Translations under genes and position numbers: made by a program | Shown: positions 26,033 through 34,934 of the stretch, piece after piece | Layout: every line of letters begins with the position of its first letter | Numbering within the stretch: the stretch's first letter is position 1 | The notes under the pieces: model-generated | The model's database searches: none | What the model was told of the DNA's origin: nothing | What the model saw: only the letters and a program-made list of their open reading frames with translations | Origin: Thermoanaerobacter sp049701115 | GTDB taxonomy: Bacteria > Bacillota > Thermoanaerobacteria > Thermoanaerobacterales > Thermoanaerobacteraceae | Direction: 5' to 3' | Length of the DNA: 64,000 nt | NCBI RefSeq assembly: GCF_049701115.1 | Contig: NZ_JBNATX010000002.1 | Coordinates: forward strand, 62,001 to 126,000

Positions 26033-27433
26033 CTAATTTGCTTCTACGTTTGCTCCTTCCTCTAAATCCATTTTTTGTACGATTTTTACCGGTTGATCTT
26101 TAGCATAATACCATGCTAAGAAGTACAAAATACCGATAATAATAGGTACTATAGCCATTTCAGGCTTTCCAGACGCAAAAGCTACTATAGGCAAAATAAC
26201 TATAAATGGTAGTATGTGCCCACCAGCATCCAAGGAAGATACGAGAACTACTCCAGCAGGAATTGCGTAATTTATTGCTTTAGCAGCATCCGTAAGAGGC
26301 ACAGCGAAAGCATTTGTAATGTACATAACTAAAATTACACTTACCAAACCATTTAAGAATGTCTTTATTACGTTCCCACGAGATGCAGCAGCAGCCCACA
26401 TTACAAAAATAGGTAAAATCGCCAAATCTGCTAATGGAAGTATTTTGTTTCCTGGAATAAAGGCAAACAAAATCACTAAAGGTAACATGAGATATCCTAC
26501 GAAAATAGAAGTAGGATTAGCCAACCCTATGGGACCTGCATCTATTCCTATATAAATTTCTCGATTTTGGAACCTTGTAGAACGAGCAAAATATTCAGAT
26601 ATTCCATTTGCAATCGGCAAAAGTCCTTCCATTAAAATACCAATCATACGCCCCTGCAAAAGCATCAAAGCTGACAAATATATACCTGTTTTGAATATAT
26701 CTACAACTGGTTGCCTTCCAAGTATACCGAGAAGTATTCCTACATAAAACCCCAACATGATAGGCTCTCCAAATACACCAAACTTTTTTACCAATCCTTC
26801 TGGATCCGCTTTCACTTTTTCTAGTGAAGGTACTCGTGAAAATATCAACTTTTCTAATGCCAAGTTTATAGGAGCCCAGTTAACAGTCTCTGTATGCGGA
26901 AGTGAAGTACCTGAAATGTTGAAATAGCGCTGAGCAAGAGGAGCAGTCCAATCTGCAAGCTTTAATATTATTATTTCTACAATAATAGCTACTAAATAAG
27001 CTAACCAAATATTTTTTGTCCACATATATACCATTACTGCAGAAAAAGCCCAATGCCAATAGTTCCACACATCAGCATCAAAAGTTTTAGTCCAATTTAG
27101 TAGTAGTAATATGATATTTACTATAAAAGCAATTGGAATGATTGCTGCAGAAATAGCAACTCCCCAAGTAATAGCAGCGGTCAAAGGCCATCCTACATCT
27201 AAGCTTTGTAAACTAAGTCCAAATTCCTTTGCAATAGCATCAACTGTTGGACCTATTGCTCCAAATACTGCTCCTAATACAGCACTTATTCCTATAAATG
27301 CTACGCCTACTACTAATGCTGCTCTAGCACTTTTCCCTACAGACTGCCTAAAAATAAGTGCTAAAACAAACAGAATTATTGGCATCATCATAGCAGGACC
27401 ATAATTTAAAATTTGTTGTACTATACTTTTCAA
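26033..27433 (-). CDS. PTS EIIC, galactitol family (GatC)
   Basis: 466-residue membrane permease with about ten to twelve helices, beginning ILNYGPAMMMPIILFVLALIF and containing the family stretch IYIGIDAGPIGLANPTSIF. The TTG at 27433 is the first possible start after an in-frame TAA; the ribosome site GGGAGGG is 15 bases away, longer than usual. It is the first gene of the second sugar cluster, following a possible sigma-54 promoter. Galactitol is the family name only; the real substrate is unknown. Confidence 0.88.
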   Translation of the reverse strand: MKSIVQQILNYGPAMMMPIILFVLALIFRQSVGKSARAALVVGVAFIGISAVLGAVFGAIGPTVDAIAKEFGLSLQSLDVGWPLTAAITWGVAISAAIIPIAFIVNIILLLLNWTKTFDADVWNYWHWAFSAVMVYMWTKNIWLAYLVAIIVEIIILKLADWTAPLAQRYFNISGTSLPHTETVNWAPINLALEKLIFSRVPSLEKVKADPEGLVKKFGVFGEPIMLGFYVGILLGILGRQPVVDIFKTGIYLSALMLLQGRMIGILMEGLLPIANGISEYFARSTRFQNREIYIGIDAGPIGLANPTSIFVGYLMLPLVILFAFIPGNKILPLADLAILPIFVMWAAAASRGNVIKTFLNGLVSVILVMYITNAFAVPLTDAAKAINYAIPAGVVLVSSLDAGGHILPFIVILPIVAFASGKPEMAIVPIIIGILYFLAWYYAKDQPVKIVQKMDLEEGANVEAN

Positions 27434-27574
27434 ATCTTACACGTTTTACCCTCCCCCTTAAATAACTTTTACTACTCCTAATTACATATATTTTTATTCT
27501 TGCATATATTTTTTATTCCCACCCCCTCTTCGTAAATTAATCAACTGAATATTCTAGAAAACATCCAACGCAAA

Positions 27575-27589
27575 TCAAATATTGTGCCA
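27575..27589 (-). promoter_or_regulatory. Possible sigma-54 promoter of the galactitol-type PTS operon
   Basis: Minus strand TGGCAC-AATAT-TTGA: a perfect -24 element with correct ten-base spacing but GA in place of GC at -12. It lies just past the LevR-like gene and about 140 bases before the IIC start. The adjacent sigma-54 activator supports it; the changed -12 base lowers confidence. Confidence 0.55.
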
Positions 27590-27591
27590 TA

Positions 27592-30513
27592 TTAGTTGTC
27601 ATGGTTTGTAAAACTAATAATAATTTTTTTTATTTCCGTAGAAGTTTTAGTTCTCTTCAACTTCTGTATAATTTTTTTATTTAAAACCAACTTATTTAAC
27701 CAAGACAAATACTCTTTCGAGTCTTCTTTCAACGCTATCATAAATACTAAATCTGCCATGAGGTCCTTTTCCCAATATATAGGCTCTTTCAATTTTGCAA
27801 TAGCTATGGCTGGTTTTATTACATGTTCTGGATAACCATGGGGTATCGCTATTCCATCGTTTAAAATAGTAGCTCCCATAGCTTCCCTTTTATATACGCT
27901 TAATAAAAACCTGTCATTTACATATCCTTTTTCATAGAGTTTTTCTGCCAGCAAATCTATCACGTCGCTTTTGACAAAAGCATCTACATCTAAAAAAATT
28001 AGCTCCTCGTCAATTACCTCTTTTAGCGGATTTTCCTTTTTAAGCCCTATTATCTTCTTTATCTTCTCTACCCCATCTCCTTTTAAAACTTCTTCTACAG
28101 ATATGAAGGGTATACTTTCTATGCCGGGATTTATTGTACCTACAAATGCTGCCACGTCGTTTTCTTTTCTTATTTTTTCTATCTCATTTGCTATATCCTC
28201 TTGCCTTAGCATACCGACAGGAATTATTTTGTAATTTTCTTTAAGCTCTGGAATTAAGTCTTCAATGTACTTTTTTATTTTAAGAGCTGTACCCTCTCCA
28301 GTTATGCATACTGTCACAATAGCTTTGGAAGGTTTCTTGTCAAAAAGTGTCTCTACCTTCCCTACATAGGACTTTTCACTGTCTATAGCATCTGCTATCT
28401 CATCCAAAGTAGTCTCAGGTATAATAGCTCTTCTCACTGCCTCTAACACCATCACAGTATCCACTCTTGCTACAACTCTCGTAGGTATTCCAGTTCTTTT
28501 AGTTATAATCTCACCGAAAGTTACAAGAGAACCCATATCAACTAATATAATACAACCCTTACCTTCATCTATTCTTTTTACAACCTCAATTGTCCTCTCA
28601 AGAACTTTTTCGGGTTCTTCGTCTAAAGCCATGTCTATACCTATGGCATGATTAACTCCCAGAAGCTTATTAGCCACCTCTGCCATACTGCTTGCCACAT
28701 GCCCGTGAGTTAGAACAATTACTCCCACTCTTCCCTCTTCCACTGGCTTTTCTCCTGAAAAAGTTTTTAAGTACATGGCTATAAACCCTATCTCTTCCTC
28801 GGGAAGTTCAATCCCAAGCTCTTTATTTATTTCTTTAGCCATGATCTTAGCTGTAGAATATTCCAAAGGATATTCTCTAATTATGTTCGCCAGTTGAGGA
28901 TTAAAGATGGGCTTGCCGCTCAATATCCTTTCATACGTCGCGCTCAAGTGAATAGCAAGAGAGTAAAAGAGGTTGTCTTCTAAATTTTTAAAGCTTCTCC
29001 TTGCAATTTCATAGGCTTTTTCGACTGCATTCACAATCTTTTCTCCTACTACATTTACAAGCTCTTTCTTTGAAATTGAAATGGCGGTTTTAACGCTTGC
29101 AGCAAATTTTTTAAGCTCTATCTCCATTTCCTTGCTTAGAATTTTATCTATTTCTTCTTTTGTAAGCCCCTGTCTTTTTAAGTCAATAAACCTTTCTTCT
29201 ATAAATTGGTATATTTCGTCAGGAAGCATATACCTGTTTTCTTTTTGAAATATTTTTACCTTCTTGTCAGGATAGACGACAAGGTCCTCTCCCAGATACC
29301 TTTCTATTTCAGGATCTCTTTTATTCAGTCTAAAGAGGCCTATTTTGACGTGATTTGGAAGGTCAGAAACATCCACAACTAAAGAAGAACTTTTACTACC
29401 AAGTGATGCTAAAAAGCTTTTTGCGCAGGCAACCTGAATATCACTCCTCAATTGCCCCAAATTTCCCGGGCATTCATATAGCATTAAAGCCCTTAAAGCC
29501 TCTTTTTTAATCACAATAGTCTTATTAAGGCGCACAGACTCTTTTGTAAAAAAGTTGTAAATTATTTCATATCTTTCATGAGGAGGTCTCTCAGAAAGGG
29601 ATGGAAGTTCAATCAAAACAGGAATTCTTCTTCTAAAAGTCAGAAGAAGTGCCGATTCGGGATTTTCAGTGGTAGCAGCAATAAGCATAATCTGTGCTTC
29701 TCTCGTGTTCTCTGTTTCCCCTAATCTTCTAAATTTACCTTTATCTAAAAGATAAAAGAGTATTTCTTGCCCTTCACTAGGAAGCCTGTGAACTTCATCT
29801 AAAAAGAGTATTCCCCCGTTTGCCTTTTCTACCAACCCCTTTTTTTCTGTATCAGCTCCTGTAAAAGCTCCTTTTACATATCCAAAGAGCTGTGCCATTA
29901 GAAGCTGCGGATTATCTGCATAATCGGCGCAGTTAAAGACAACAAATGGAGCATTTTTATCAAATCGGCCTGATTCTACTGCAAAATTGTACATAGCTTC
30001 AGCAAGCTGGCTCTTTCCTGCTCCAGGAGGACCTACTATTAAAGTATGAAGACCATGGGGAGGATAAAGTACTGCTGCTTTTGCTAAGCTTATCTGTGCT
30101 TTAAGACTTCCTTCACTGCCAATTATATCTTTAAAAGACAATGTATCTTCCTTTTGACTTTCTACATCTTCTTCTGGTACAAAGTTTTTAAGATATACCT
30201 TTTTTTCTACTTTTATTTCTTTTAAAACTTCTTTCCTAAGCTGTGATACTACAAATCGAGATATGTTGTAGCCTAAAAGATTTAACTCTTTCGTAAGATT
30301 TCTATCTGAAATATCTGGATCTTCTTTGATTATTTTCTTTAAATCTTCTAGCAAATAGGGCTTTCTTCTTTCCCTTGAATCAGGAATATTGTTTTTAAGT
30401 CTAAATTGCGTAACGTCTTCTCTTTTGATATTAAGAAGTGCAGCAATCTGCTCATCAGTCAAGGGATTTTTCTTATCTTCTTTTTGTATAATTTCAAAAA
30501 TTTTATCCAACAT
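27592..30513 (-). CDS. LevR-like PTS-regulated sigma-54 activator with C-terminal EIIA-2 domain
   Basis: 973 residues. N-terminus (1-50) reads like the RpoN DNA-binding region (EDKKNPLTDEQIAALL), with a weaker second copy to about 100. The AAA+ domain (about 125-360) has Walker A GPPGAGKSQ, GAFTGAD and LFLDEVHRLP. Then come a PRD (440-565), an EIIA-Man-like domain with HGHVASS (about 575-700), an EIIB-like domain with VCITGEGTA (from about 715) and, unlike the 14.7-kb paralogue, a C-terminal EIIA-2 domain with GIAIPHG. Presumably phosphorylated by HPr and the EIIB at 24980, it should activate the operon at 27433. ATG 30513 has GGGGAGG nine bases upstream. Confidence 0.9.
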   Translation of the reverse strand: MLDKIFEIIQKEDKKNPLTDEQIAALLNIKREDVTQFRLKNNIPDSRERRKPYLLEDLKKIIKEDPDISDRNLTKELNLLGYNISRFVVSQLRKEVLKEIKVEKKVYLKNFVPEEDVESQKEDTLSFKDIIGSEGSLKAQISLAKAAVLYPPHGLHTLIVGPPGAGKSQLAEAMYNFAVESGRFDKNAPFVVFNCADYADNPQLLMAQLFGYVKGAFTGADTEKKGLVEKANGGILFLDEVHRLPSEGQEILFYLLDKGKFRRLGETENTREAQIMLIAATTENPESALLLTFRRRIPVLIELPSLSERPPHERYEIIYNFFTKESVRLNKTIVIKKEALRALMLYECPGNLGQLRSDIQVACAKSFLASLGSKSSSLVVDVSDLPNHVKIGLFRLNKRDPEIERYLGEDLVVYPDKKVKIFQKENRYMLPDEIYQFIEERFIDLKRQGLTKEEIDKILSKEMEIELKKFAASVKTAISISKKELVNVVGEKIVNAVEKAYEIARRSFKNLEDNLFYSLAIHLSATYERILSGKPIFNPQLANIIREYPLEYSTAKIMAKEINKELGIELPEEEIGFIAMYLKTFSGEKPVEEGRVGVIVLTHGHVASSMAEVANKLLGVNHAIGIDMALDEEPEKVLERTIEVVKRIDEGKGCIILVDMGSLVTFGEIITKRTGIPTRVVARVDTVMVLEAVRRAIIPETTLDEIADAIDSEKSYVGKVETLFDKKPSKAIVTVCITGEGTALKIKKYIEDLIPELKENYKIIPVGMLRQEDIANEIEKIRKENDVAAFVGTINPGIESIPFISVEEVLKGDGVEKIKKIIGLKKENPLKEVIDEELIFLDVDAFVKSDVIDLLAEKLYEKGYVNDRFLLSVYKREAMGATILNDGIAIPHGYPEHVIKPAIAIAKLKEPIYWEKDLMADLVFMIALKEDSKEYLSWLNKLVLNKKIIQKLKRTKTSTEIKKIIISFTNHDN

Positions 30514-30550
30514 AGGCAGATGCCTCCCCTTTACATTTCACTTTGCAAAA

Positions 30551-30571
30551 AGTATACCACAAATGTGGTAT
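30551..30571 (-). promoter_or_regulatory. Extended -10 promoter overlapped by a palindrome
   Basis: Minus strand TGTGGTATACTTTTT gives an extended -10 (TATACT, 30556-30551). ATACCAC and GTGGTAT (30554-30571, four-base spacer) form a perfect inverted repeat over it, a possible operator for the LevR-like gene. Confidence 0.55.
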
Positions 30572-30585
30572 GAATTGTATAAAAT

Positions 30586-30611
30586 AAAAAAGACCCAAAA
30601 TGAGGTCTTTT
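30586..30611 (-). terminator. Terminator of the pgeF transcript
   Basis: AAAAGACC (30588-30595) and GGTCTTTT (30604-30611), then TTTTTTATTTTATA on the minus strand; 16 bases past the pgeF stop. Confidence 0.75.
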
Positions 30612-30626
30612 CAGTGTAAAAATGCC

Positions 30627-31439
30627 TTACTTAAGTTCTACAAAAGCTGCCATACTTCCTGTTATGCCTTTATCTCTCCTGTAAGAATAAAATTCCAGAT
30701 TACAAGAAGTGCATATCTGGCTCACAGTGATGTTCTCATCCGGTATCCCACTACTCACAAGTTCGATATAATTGGCATGCTGCAGATCTAATAGCCATTT
30801 CCCATCGGGCTTTTTAACAAGAACCTCTTCCCAGTCCCCAATCGCTTCTTTTACTCTTTCTGCCACATCCTCCCCCACTTCATAGCAACATTTGTATATG
30901 GAGGGTCCTATTCCTACCAGTATATCTTTGGGATTGGAATTGTATTCTCTTTTCATAACCTCTACAGTATTTGGCCCAATATGAGCCACTGTTCCTCTCC
31001 ATCCTGCATGAGAAAGAGCGACAACTTTTTTAACAGGGTCTAAGAAAAATAAAGGCACACAATCGGCATGAAATGTAACAAGAGGAATTTGCCTCTCGTT
31101 CGTCACAAGTCCATCTACTCCTACAATATCACTTCCTCCAAAGTTTTTCCCTCTATCCTCATATGTGACTTTTCTCACTACATTACCGTGGACCTGGTCA
31201 GAAAAAACCATGTTTTGGCAGGTAAATTCTCCTACAGCACATATTATCTTAAAGTTTTCGTAAACTTCTTCTTTGATGTCAAATCTTTTAAGGCTTAGAT
31301 TTAAAGAGGCGTATTTCCCCTTGCTCACCCCACCTATTCTCGTAGTAAAAAGGTGCTTAACAACTCCTGTCTCTTCAAAAGAAGGTATAGTGTAGAAAAC
31401 TACTCCATTTTTTTCATTTCTTTTAAAACCTATTTTCAA
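30627..31439 (-). CDS. pgeF: Laccase-domain purine nucleoside phosphorylase (PgeF/YlmD/YfiH family)
   Basis: About 270 residues. Family motifs: FTTRIGGVS at the N-terminus, DQVHG, metal-site FHADCVPLFFLDP, SHAGWRGTV and a conserved cysteine in IGPSIYKCCYEVG. Members of the family cleave purine nucleosides with phosphate and are also linked with peptidoglycan editing. TTG 31439 lies nine bases after AAGGAG; GTG 31445 is an alternative. It follows a small membrane-protein gene by 15 bases. Confidence 0.9.
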   Translation of the reverse strand: MKIGFKRNEKNGVVFYTIPSFEETGVVKHLFTTRIGGVSKGKYASLNLSLKRFDIKEEVYENFKIICAVGEFTCQNMVFSDQVHGNVVRKVTYEDRGKNFGGSDIVGVDGLVTNERQIPLVTFHADCVPLFFLDPVKKVVALSHAGWRGTVAHIGPNTVEVMKREYNSNPKDILVGIGPSIYKCCYEVGEDVAERVKEAIGDWEEVLVKKPDGKWLLDLQHANYIELVSSGIPDENITVSQICTSCNLEFYSYRRDKGITGSMAAFVELK

Positions 31440-31454
31440 AGGCACCCGCTCCTT

Positions 31455-31613
31455 CTACTCTTCTTCTTTTTTATCTTCCACATCCTTTTTCTCTTTTTCT
31501 TGCTTTATCCCAAAGACTTTGTCCGTCCACTTTATAAAAAGCACCTGTATAAAGAAAAGCAATACCACTGTTATCATTGAAATTATAGGAATTATTATGA
31601 AATATTTTTCCAT
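31455..31613 (-). CDS. Small single-pass membrane protein
   Basis: 52 residues from ATG 31613, which has AGGAGAGG six bases upstream. One hydrophobic helix (IIIPIISMITVVLLFFIQVL, residues 5-24) is followed by a highly charged Lys/Glu tail. No known family. Cotranscribed with pgeF by spacing. Confidence 0.65.
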   Translation of the reverse strand: MEKYFIIIPIISMITVVLLFFIQVLFIKWTDKVFGIKQEKEKKDVEDKKEEE

Positions 31614-31690
31614 TAAATTCCTCTCCTTTGTGAATACTCCTCTTCTATTAATATAATACAACAAACGTTATCAAAAATCATTAAAAATTT

Positions 31691-31720
31691 AAAAAAATAG
31701 CAGGATAAACCTGCTATTTT
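31691..31720 (-). terminator. Terminator of the fabZ-murJ-DUF362 transcript
   Basis: AAAATAGCAGG (31694-31704) and CCTGCTATTTT (31710-31720), a perfect 11-bp stem with a five-base loop; AAATTTTT follows on the minus strand. The DUF362 stop codon lies in the stem. Confidence 0.85.
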
Positions 31721-32832
31721 AGCTCTATGAGTTCATAATCTCTAGTACCTAAACCAATCTCTTCACCGTATTTTAGCTGTAGCTCTCCTTTTGTCTCTGG
31801 GTGAAGCGCTTTAAACTTGTCTTCCCCCGGATTCATTCCATACCCTGCTTCTTCCAAGGCTGTACCTCTATGTCCAAATTGCTGGTTTACAAGGTCATAG
31901 CTTGCCTGGTCTATAGCAACAGGGTCAAAAGAAGCCAGTATCCCAACATCAGGAACAATTGGCGCATCGCTCCAGGGAGTACAGTCGCAAAGCGGTGTGA
32001 CATTCATTACAAAGTTTATAAAAGCGATTTTACCTTTTTTAACAGAATATGCCCCATAGGCGTATTCTGTCATCCTCTCTATAAAAGCGTCCATATCTGT
32101 TCCCCATTGAGGCTTGATAACTCCATACTGGCACATTGAAACGCATTCTCCACACCCTATGCATATTGAATGGTCAATATAGGCAGAACCGTTAACCAAA
32201 GATATGGCACCTACAGGACAATTCCTTATACACATCTGACAGGCAGTACAGCCTTTACCTACCACAGGCTTTACTGTAGAATGCTGTTGCTGTTTCCCTG
32301 CCGCAGGGGCACATCCCATCGCTAAATTCTTTATAGCACCGCCAAATCCTGCAAGTTCATGCCCTTTGAAGTGGGACATGACAATCATGGCATTAGCATA
32401 GAATATGTCAGAAGCTATTTTTACTGTATCAAAGTGCTTCTTGTTAATTTTTACCTCAATGGAGTTTTTGCTCAGAAGCCCATCTGCTATTATTATAGGA
32501 GCATTTACAACAGCATAGGCAAAACCATTTTCAATAGCAGTTACCAAGTGATCTACTGCATTGGAACGACTGCCTTTGTAAAGAGTATTTGTATCTGTCA
32601 AGAAAGGCTTCCCACCGTAACTTTTAACCTTGTCCACTATTTTTCTCACATATATCGGATGTATGTAAGCATTATTCCCTTTCTCACCAAAGTGAATTTT
32701 TATCGCTACCAGGTCATTTTTATTTATTATGCTTTTAAAACCCGCCAGGTCAAAAATTCTAGCCACCTTTGAAGCCAAACTGCTGGATGCCTTATCTGCT
32801 CTCATGTTGTAGTAGTAAACTTTTGCTTTCAT
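31714..32832 (-). CDS. DUF362 protein with two [4Fe-4S] ferredoxin clusters
   Basis: 372 residues. DUF362 region 1-180 (KIHFGEKGNNAYIHP, MSHFKGHELAGFGGAIKNLAMG), then two CxxCxxCxxxCP motifs: CTACQMCIRNCP and CIGCGECVSMCQ near residues 195-235. Cytosolic, probably electron transfer; function unproven for the family. ATG 32832 has AGGAGGG six bases upstream and lies 12 bases after murJ. Confidence 0.88.
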   Translation of the reverse strand: MKAKVYYYNMRADKASSSLASKVARIFDLAGFKSIINKNDLVAIKIHFGEKGNNAYIHPIYVRKIVDKVKSYGGKPFLTDTNTLYKGSRSNAVDHLVTAIENGFAYAVVNAPIIIADGLLSKNSIEVKINKKHFDTVKIASDIFYANAMIVMSHFKGHELAGFGGAIKNLAMGCAPAAGKQQQHSTVKPVVGKGCTACQMCIRNCPVGAISLVNGSAYIDHSICIGCGECVSMCQYGVIKPQWGTDMDAFIERMTEYAYGAYSVKKGKIAFINFVMNVTPLCDCTPWSDAPIVPDVGILASFDPVAIDQASYDLVNQQFGHRGTALEEAGYGMNPGEDKFKALHPETKGELQLKYGEEIGLGTRDYELIELK

Positions 32833-32843
32833 TAAAATCCCTC

Positions 32844-34406
32844 CTATAATCTAACAAATTTAGCATTTATAAACTTAATTCCTTTTTTGAAATAATTAAA
32901 GGCATTTTTATCACTTAATAGAACAATTGGAATATAGACCAAAGCCCCAATTATCATGGTCATAAAAAGTGTTAAAGCTTCATAAATCTTTTTATCTGGA
33001 ACTCTAGCTGTTAGGTGGTTGTAAACAAAATATACAGTAATTCCCATTACTAGAGAAGCCGCCATCGCTTTTAAAAAGCTTATAAGCATTTGTTTTCCAT
33101 TTATACTGCCAATCTTCTTTTTCAAAGAGTTAAAAAGAAGGAAAGTAGCAAATATTGCAGCAATAGAAGTAGAAAGGGCAAGTCCTCCTAGTTCAAGATA
33201 TCTCACCAGTATTAAATTAAGGATTATATTTACTAAAACCGCCAAAGCTCCATTTATCATAGGAGTTTTTGTATCTTTCATGGAATAAAAGCTCCTACTT
33301 AAGACATCTCTTAAGCCATAGGCCGTCATGCCTATAGCAAAGTAAAAAAGTGCAATAGAAGTAAGATAGGTAGACCTCTCGTCAAAAGCTCCTCTTTCGA
33401 ATAAAACCCTTATTATGGGGACTCTAAGCACCATCGCCCCTACAGACACCGGCAGAAGTATGTATAAAATTCCGCTTACCGCAAAATTAAGGCTTTTTAC
33501 AAACCCTTCTCTATCTTCCTGAACAGAATGCCGCGACAGGACAGGGTATATTACAGTGGTAATTGCTGTAGAGAAAATCCCCAGTGCAAACATATTTAAT
33601 CTGTTCGCATAATTTAAAGCGGCAATACTTCCATCCGGCAAAAAAGAGGCGATTACTCTATCTACATAAACATTTATAGTCTGTATCCCTGTGCCAATTA
33701 AAACAGGAATCGCTAATACAATAACCTTTTTTACGCCTTCATCTTTAAAGTTTATTTTCAACCTAAAGCGATAGCCCAATTTATATAAAACAGGCAATTG
33801 CATCAATGCCTGAATAAATGTCGCAAATATTATGGAGTAGGCTACTCCCATTATCCCAAACTTATGAGCGTATAAGATAGCCGCCCCAATTACTACAATG
33901 TTATAAGGAATGCCTATCATAGCAGGTACAGTAAAATGCTCCATTGCCTGAAGTGCGCCAGTAAAAATGTTGGAACTCGCTATTAAAACCATTGTAGGCA
34001 AAAGTATCTCTGTAAGCTTAACAGTAAGTTCAAACTTTTCCCCTGTAAAAGCAGGAGCTACAAACTTTACAAGATAAGGAGCGAATATAATTCCAATAAA
34101 AGTTAAAACAATAGTTGCAACACCTACTGTCCCCAGCAAATTGTTTATGAAATCAAAAGCTTTCTCCTTTCCCTCTTTTTGATAGTATTCGGTAAAAATA
34201 GGTATGACAGTTGTAGCAATAGCAGCTGTGACTGCTGCAAATAATATCATGGGAATTACAGTTGCCATGTTGTAAGCATCCATGAATACAGAGGTGCCAA
34301 ATTTAGCAGCCAAAGTCACATCTCTAAAAAAACCAAATATTTTGCTTATAAGGGTCAAGACCATTATGACAGAGGCTGCCTTCACTGTCTTTTTCACAGT
34401 AGACAT
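32844..34406 (-). CDS. murJ: Lipid II flippase MurJ
   Basis: 520-residue MATE-like membrane protein with about 14 helices. The MurJ/MviN N-terminal pattern is visible in LISKIFGFFRDVTLAAKFG, and NRLNMFALGIFSTAITTVIYP later. It moves the peptidoglycan precursor lipid II across the membrane. ATG 34406 follows AGGAGTGG. It lies between fabZ (11 bases) and the DUF362 gene. Confidence 0.9.
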   Translation of the reverse strand: MSTVKKTVKAASVIMVLTLISKIFGFFRDVTLAAKFGTSVFMDAYNMATVIPMILFAAVTAAIATTVIPIFTEYYQKEGKEKAFDFINNLLGTVGVATIVLTFIGIIFAPYLVKFVAPAFTGEKFELTVKLTEILLPTMVLIASSNIFTGALQAMEHFTVPAMIGIPYNIVVIGAAILYAHKFGIMGVAYSIIFATFIQALMQLPVLYKLGYRFRLKINFKDEGVKKVIVLAIPVLIGTGIQTINVYVDRVIASFLPDGSIAALNYANRLNMFALGIFSTAITTVIYPVLSRHSVQEDREGFVKSLNFAVSGILYILLPVSVGAMVLRVPIIRVLFERGAFDERSTYLTSIALFYFAIGMTAYGLRDVLSRSFYSMKDTKTPMINGALAVLVNIILNLILVRYLELGGLALSTSIAAIFATFLLFNSLKKKIGSINGKQMLISFLKAMAASLVMGITVYFVYNHLTARVPDKKIYEALTLFMTMIIGALVYIPIVLLSDKNAFNYFKKGIKFINAKFVRL

Positions 34407-34416
34407 ACCGCCACTC

Positions 34417-34842
34417 CTATTCCTCCGCCATCACAAACATGAGTTCAGCAGTAGCTGCGATTTCCTCTCCCACTTTTGCAACGCCTTTAGCTTTGACTAA
34501 CCCCATCCTGATAGAATCTACTGAGACCTCTAAGATGAGCTGGTCGCCCGGCCGCACAACTTTTTTAAAGCGGCATTTATCAATGCCTGCAAAAAGCCCC
34601 AGCTTCCCTTTAAACTCTTCTACATTCATTACAGCAATCCCTGCCACCTGTGCCAGCGCTTCCACAATCAAAACTCCCGGCATTATGGGGTTATCTGGAA
34701 AATGCCCCTGAAAAAAGGGTTCGTTAGCTGTAACATTCTTTATCCCGACAGCTCTTTTCCCTTCTTCAAGCTCTATTATCCTATCTACTAGCAAAAAAGG
34801 ATATCTATGGGGAAGAATTTTTCTTATGTCTTTATTTTCCAC
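34417..34842 (-). CDS. fabZ: 3-hydroxyacyl-ACP dehydratase FabZ
   Basis: Hot-dog dehydratase of fatty-acid synthesis, 141 residues. HRYPFLLVDRI and the catalytic motif GHFPDNPIMPGVLIVEALAQ carry His47 and Glu61. GTG start at 34842. First gene of the fabZ-murJ-DUF362 operon, with its own promoter. In Bacillus it also lies just beyond mbl-flhO-flhP, as here. Confidence 0.96.
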   Translation of the reverse strand: MENKDIRKILPHRYPFLLVDRIIELEEGKRAVGIKNVTANEPFFQGHFPDNPIMPGVLIVEALAQVAGIAVMNVEEFKGKLGLFAGIDKCRFKKVVRPGDQLILEVSVDSIRMGLVKAKGVAKVGEEIAATAELMFVMAEE

Positions 34843-34887
34843 TTATCCTTCACCCCGTGTATAGATTGACACTTTCAGTTGATATTG

Positions 34888-34915
34888 ATTATACCACAAG
34901 TTGCAGAAAAAACAA
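34888..34915 (-). promoter_or_regulatory. Promoter of fabZ-murJ-DUF362
   Basis: TTGTTT (34915-34910), 16 bases, TATAAT (34893-34888), with TGG directly before the -10 (extended). It overlaps the flgJ terminator tail. Confidence 0.7.
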
Positions 34916-34934
34916 AAAGGGCTTTCCGCCCTTT
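34910..34934 (-). terminator. Terminator of the mbl-flagellar gene transcript
   Basis: AAAGGGC (34916-34922) and GCCCTTT (34928-34934), then TTTTTGTTTTTT on the minus strand; at the end of the flgJ-like gene. Confidence 0.8.

Noticed and set aside
27434..27591. Alternative -24/-12 match at TGGGAATAAAAAATATATGC
   Set aside because: The spacing between GG and GC is 14 rather than 10 bases.
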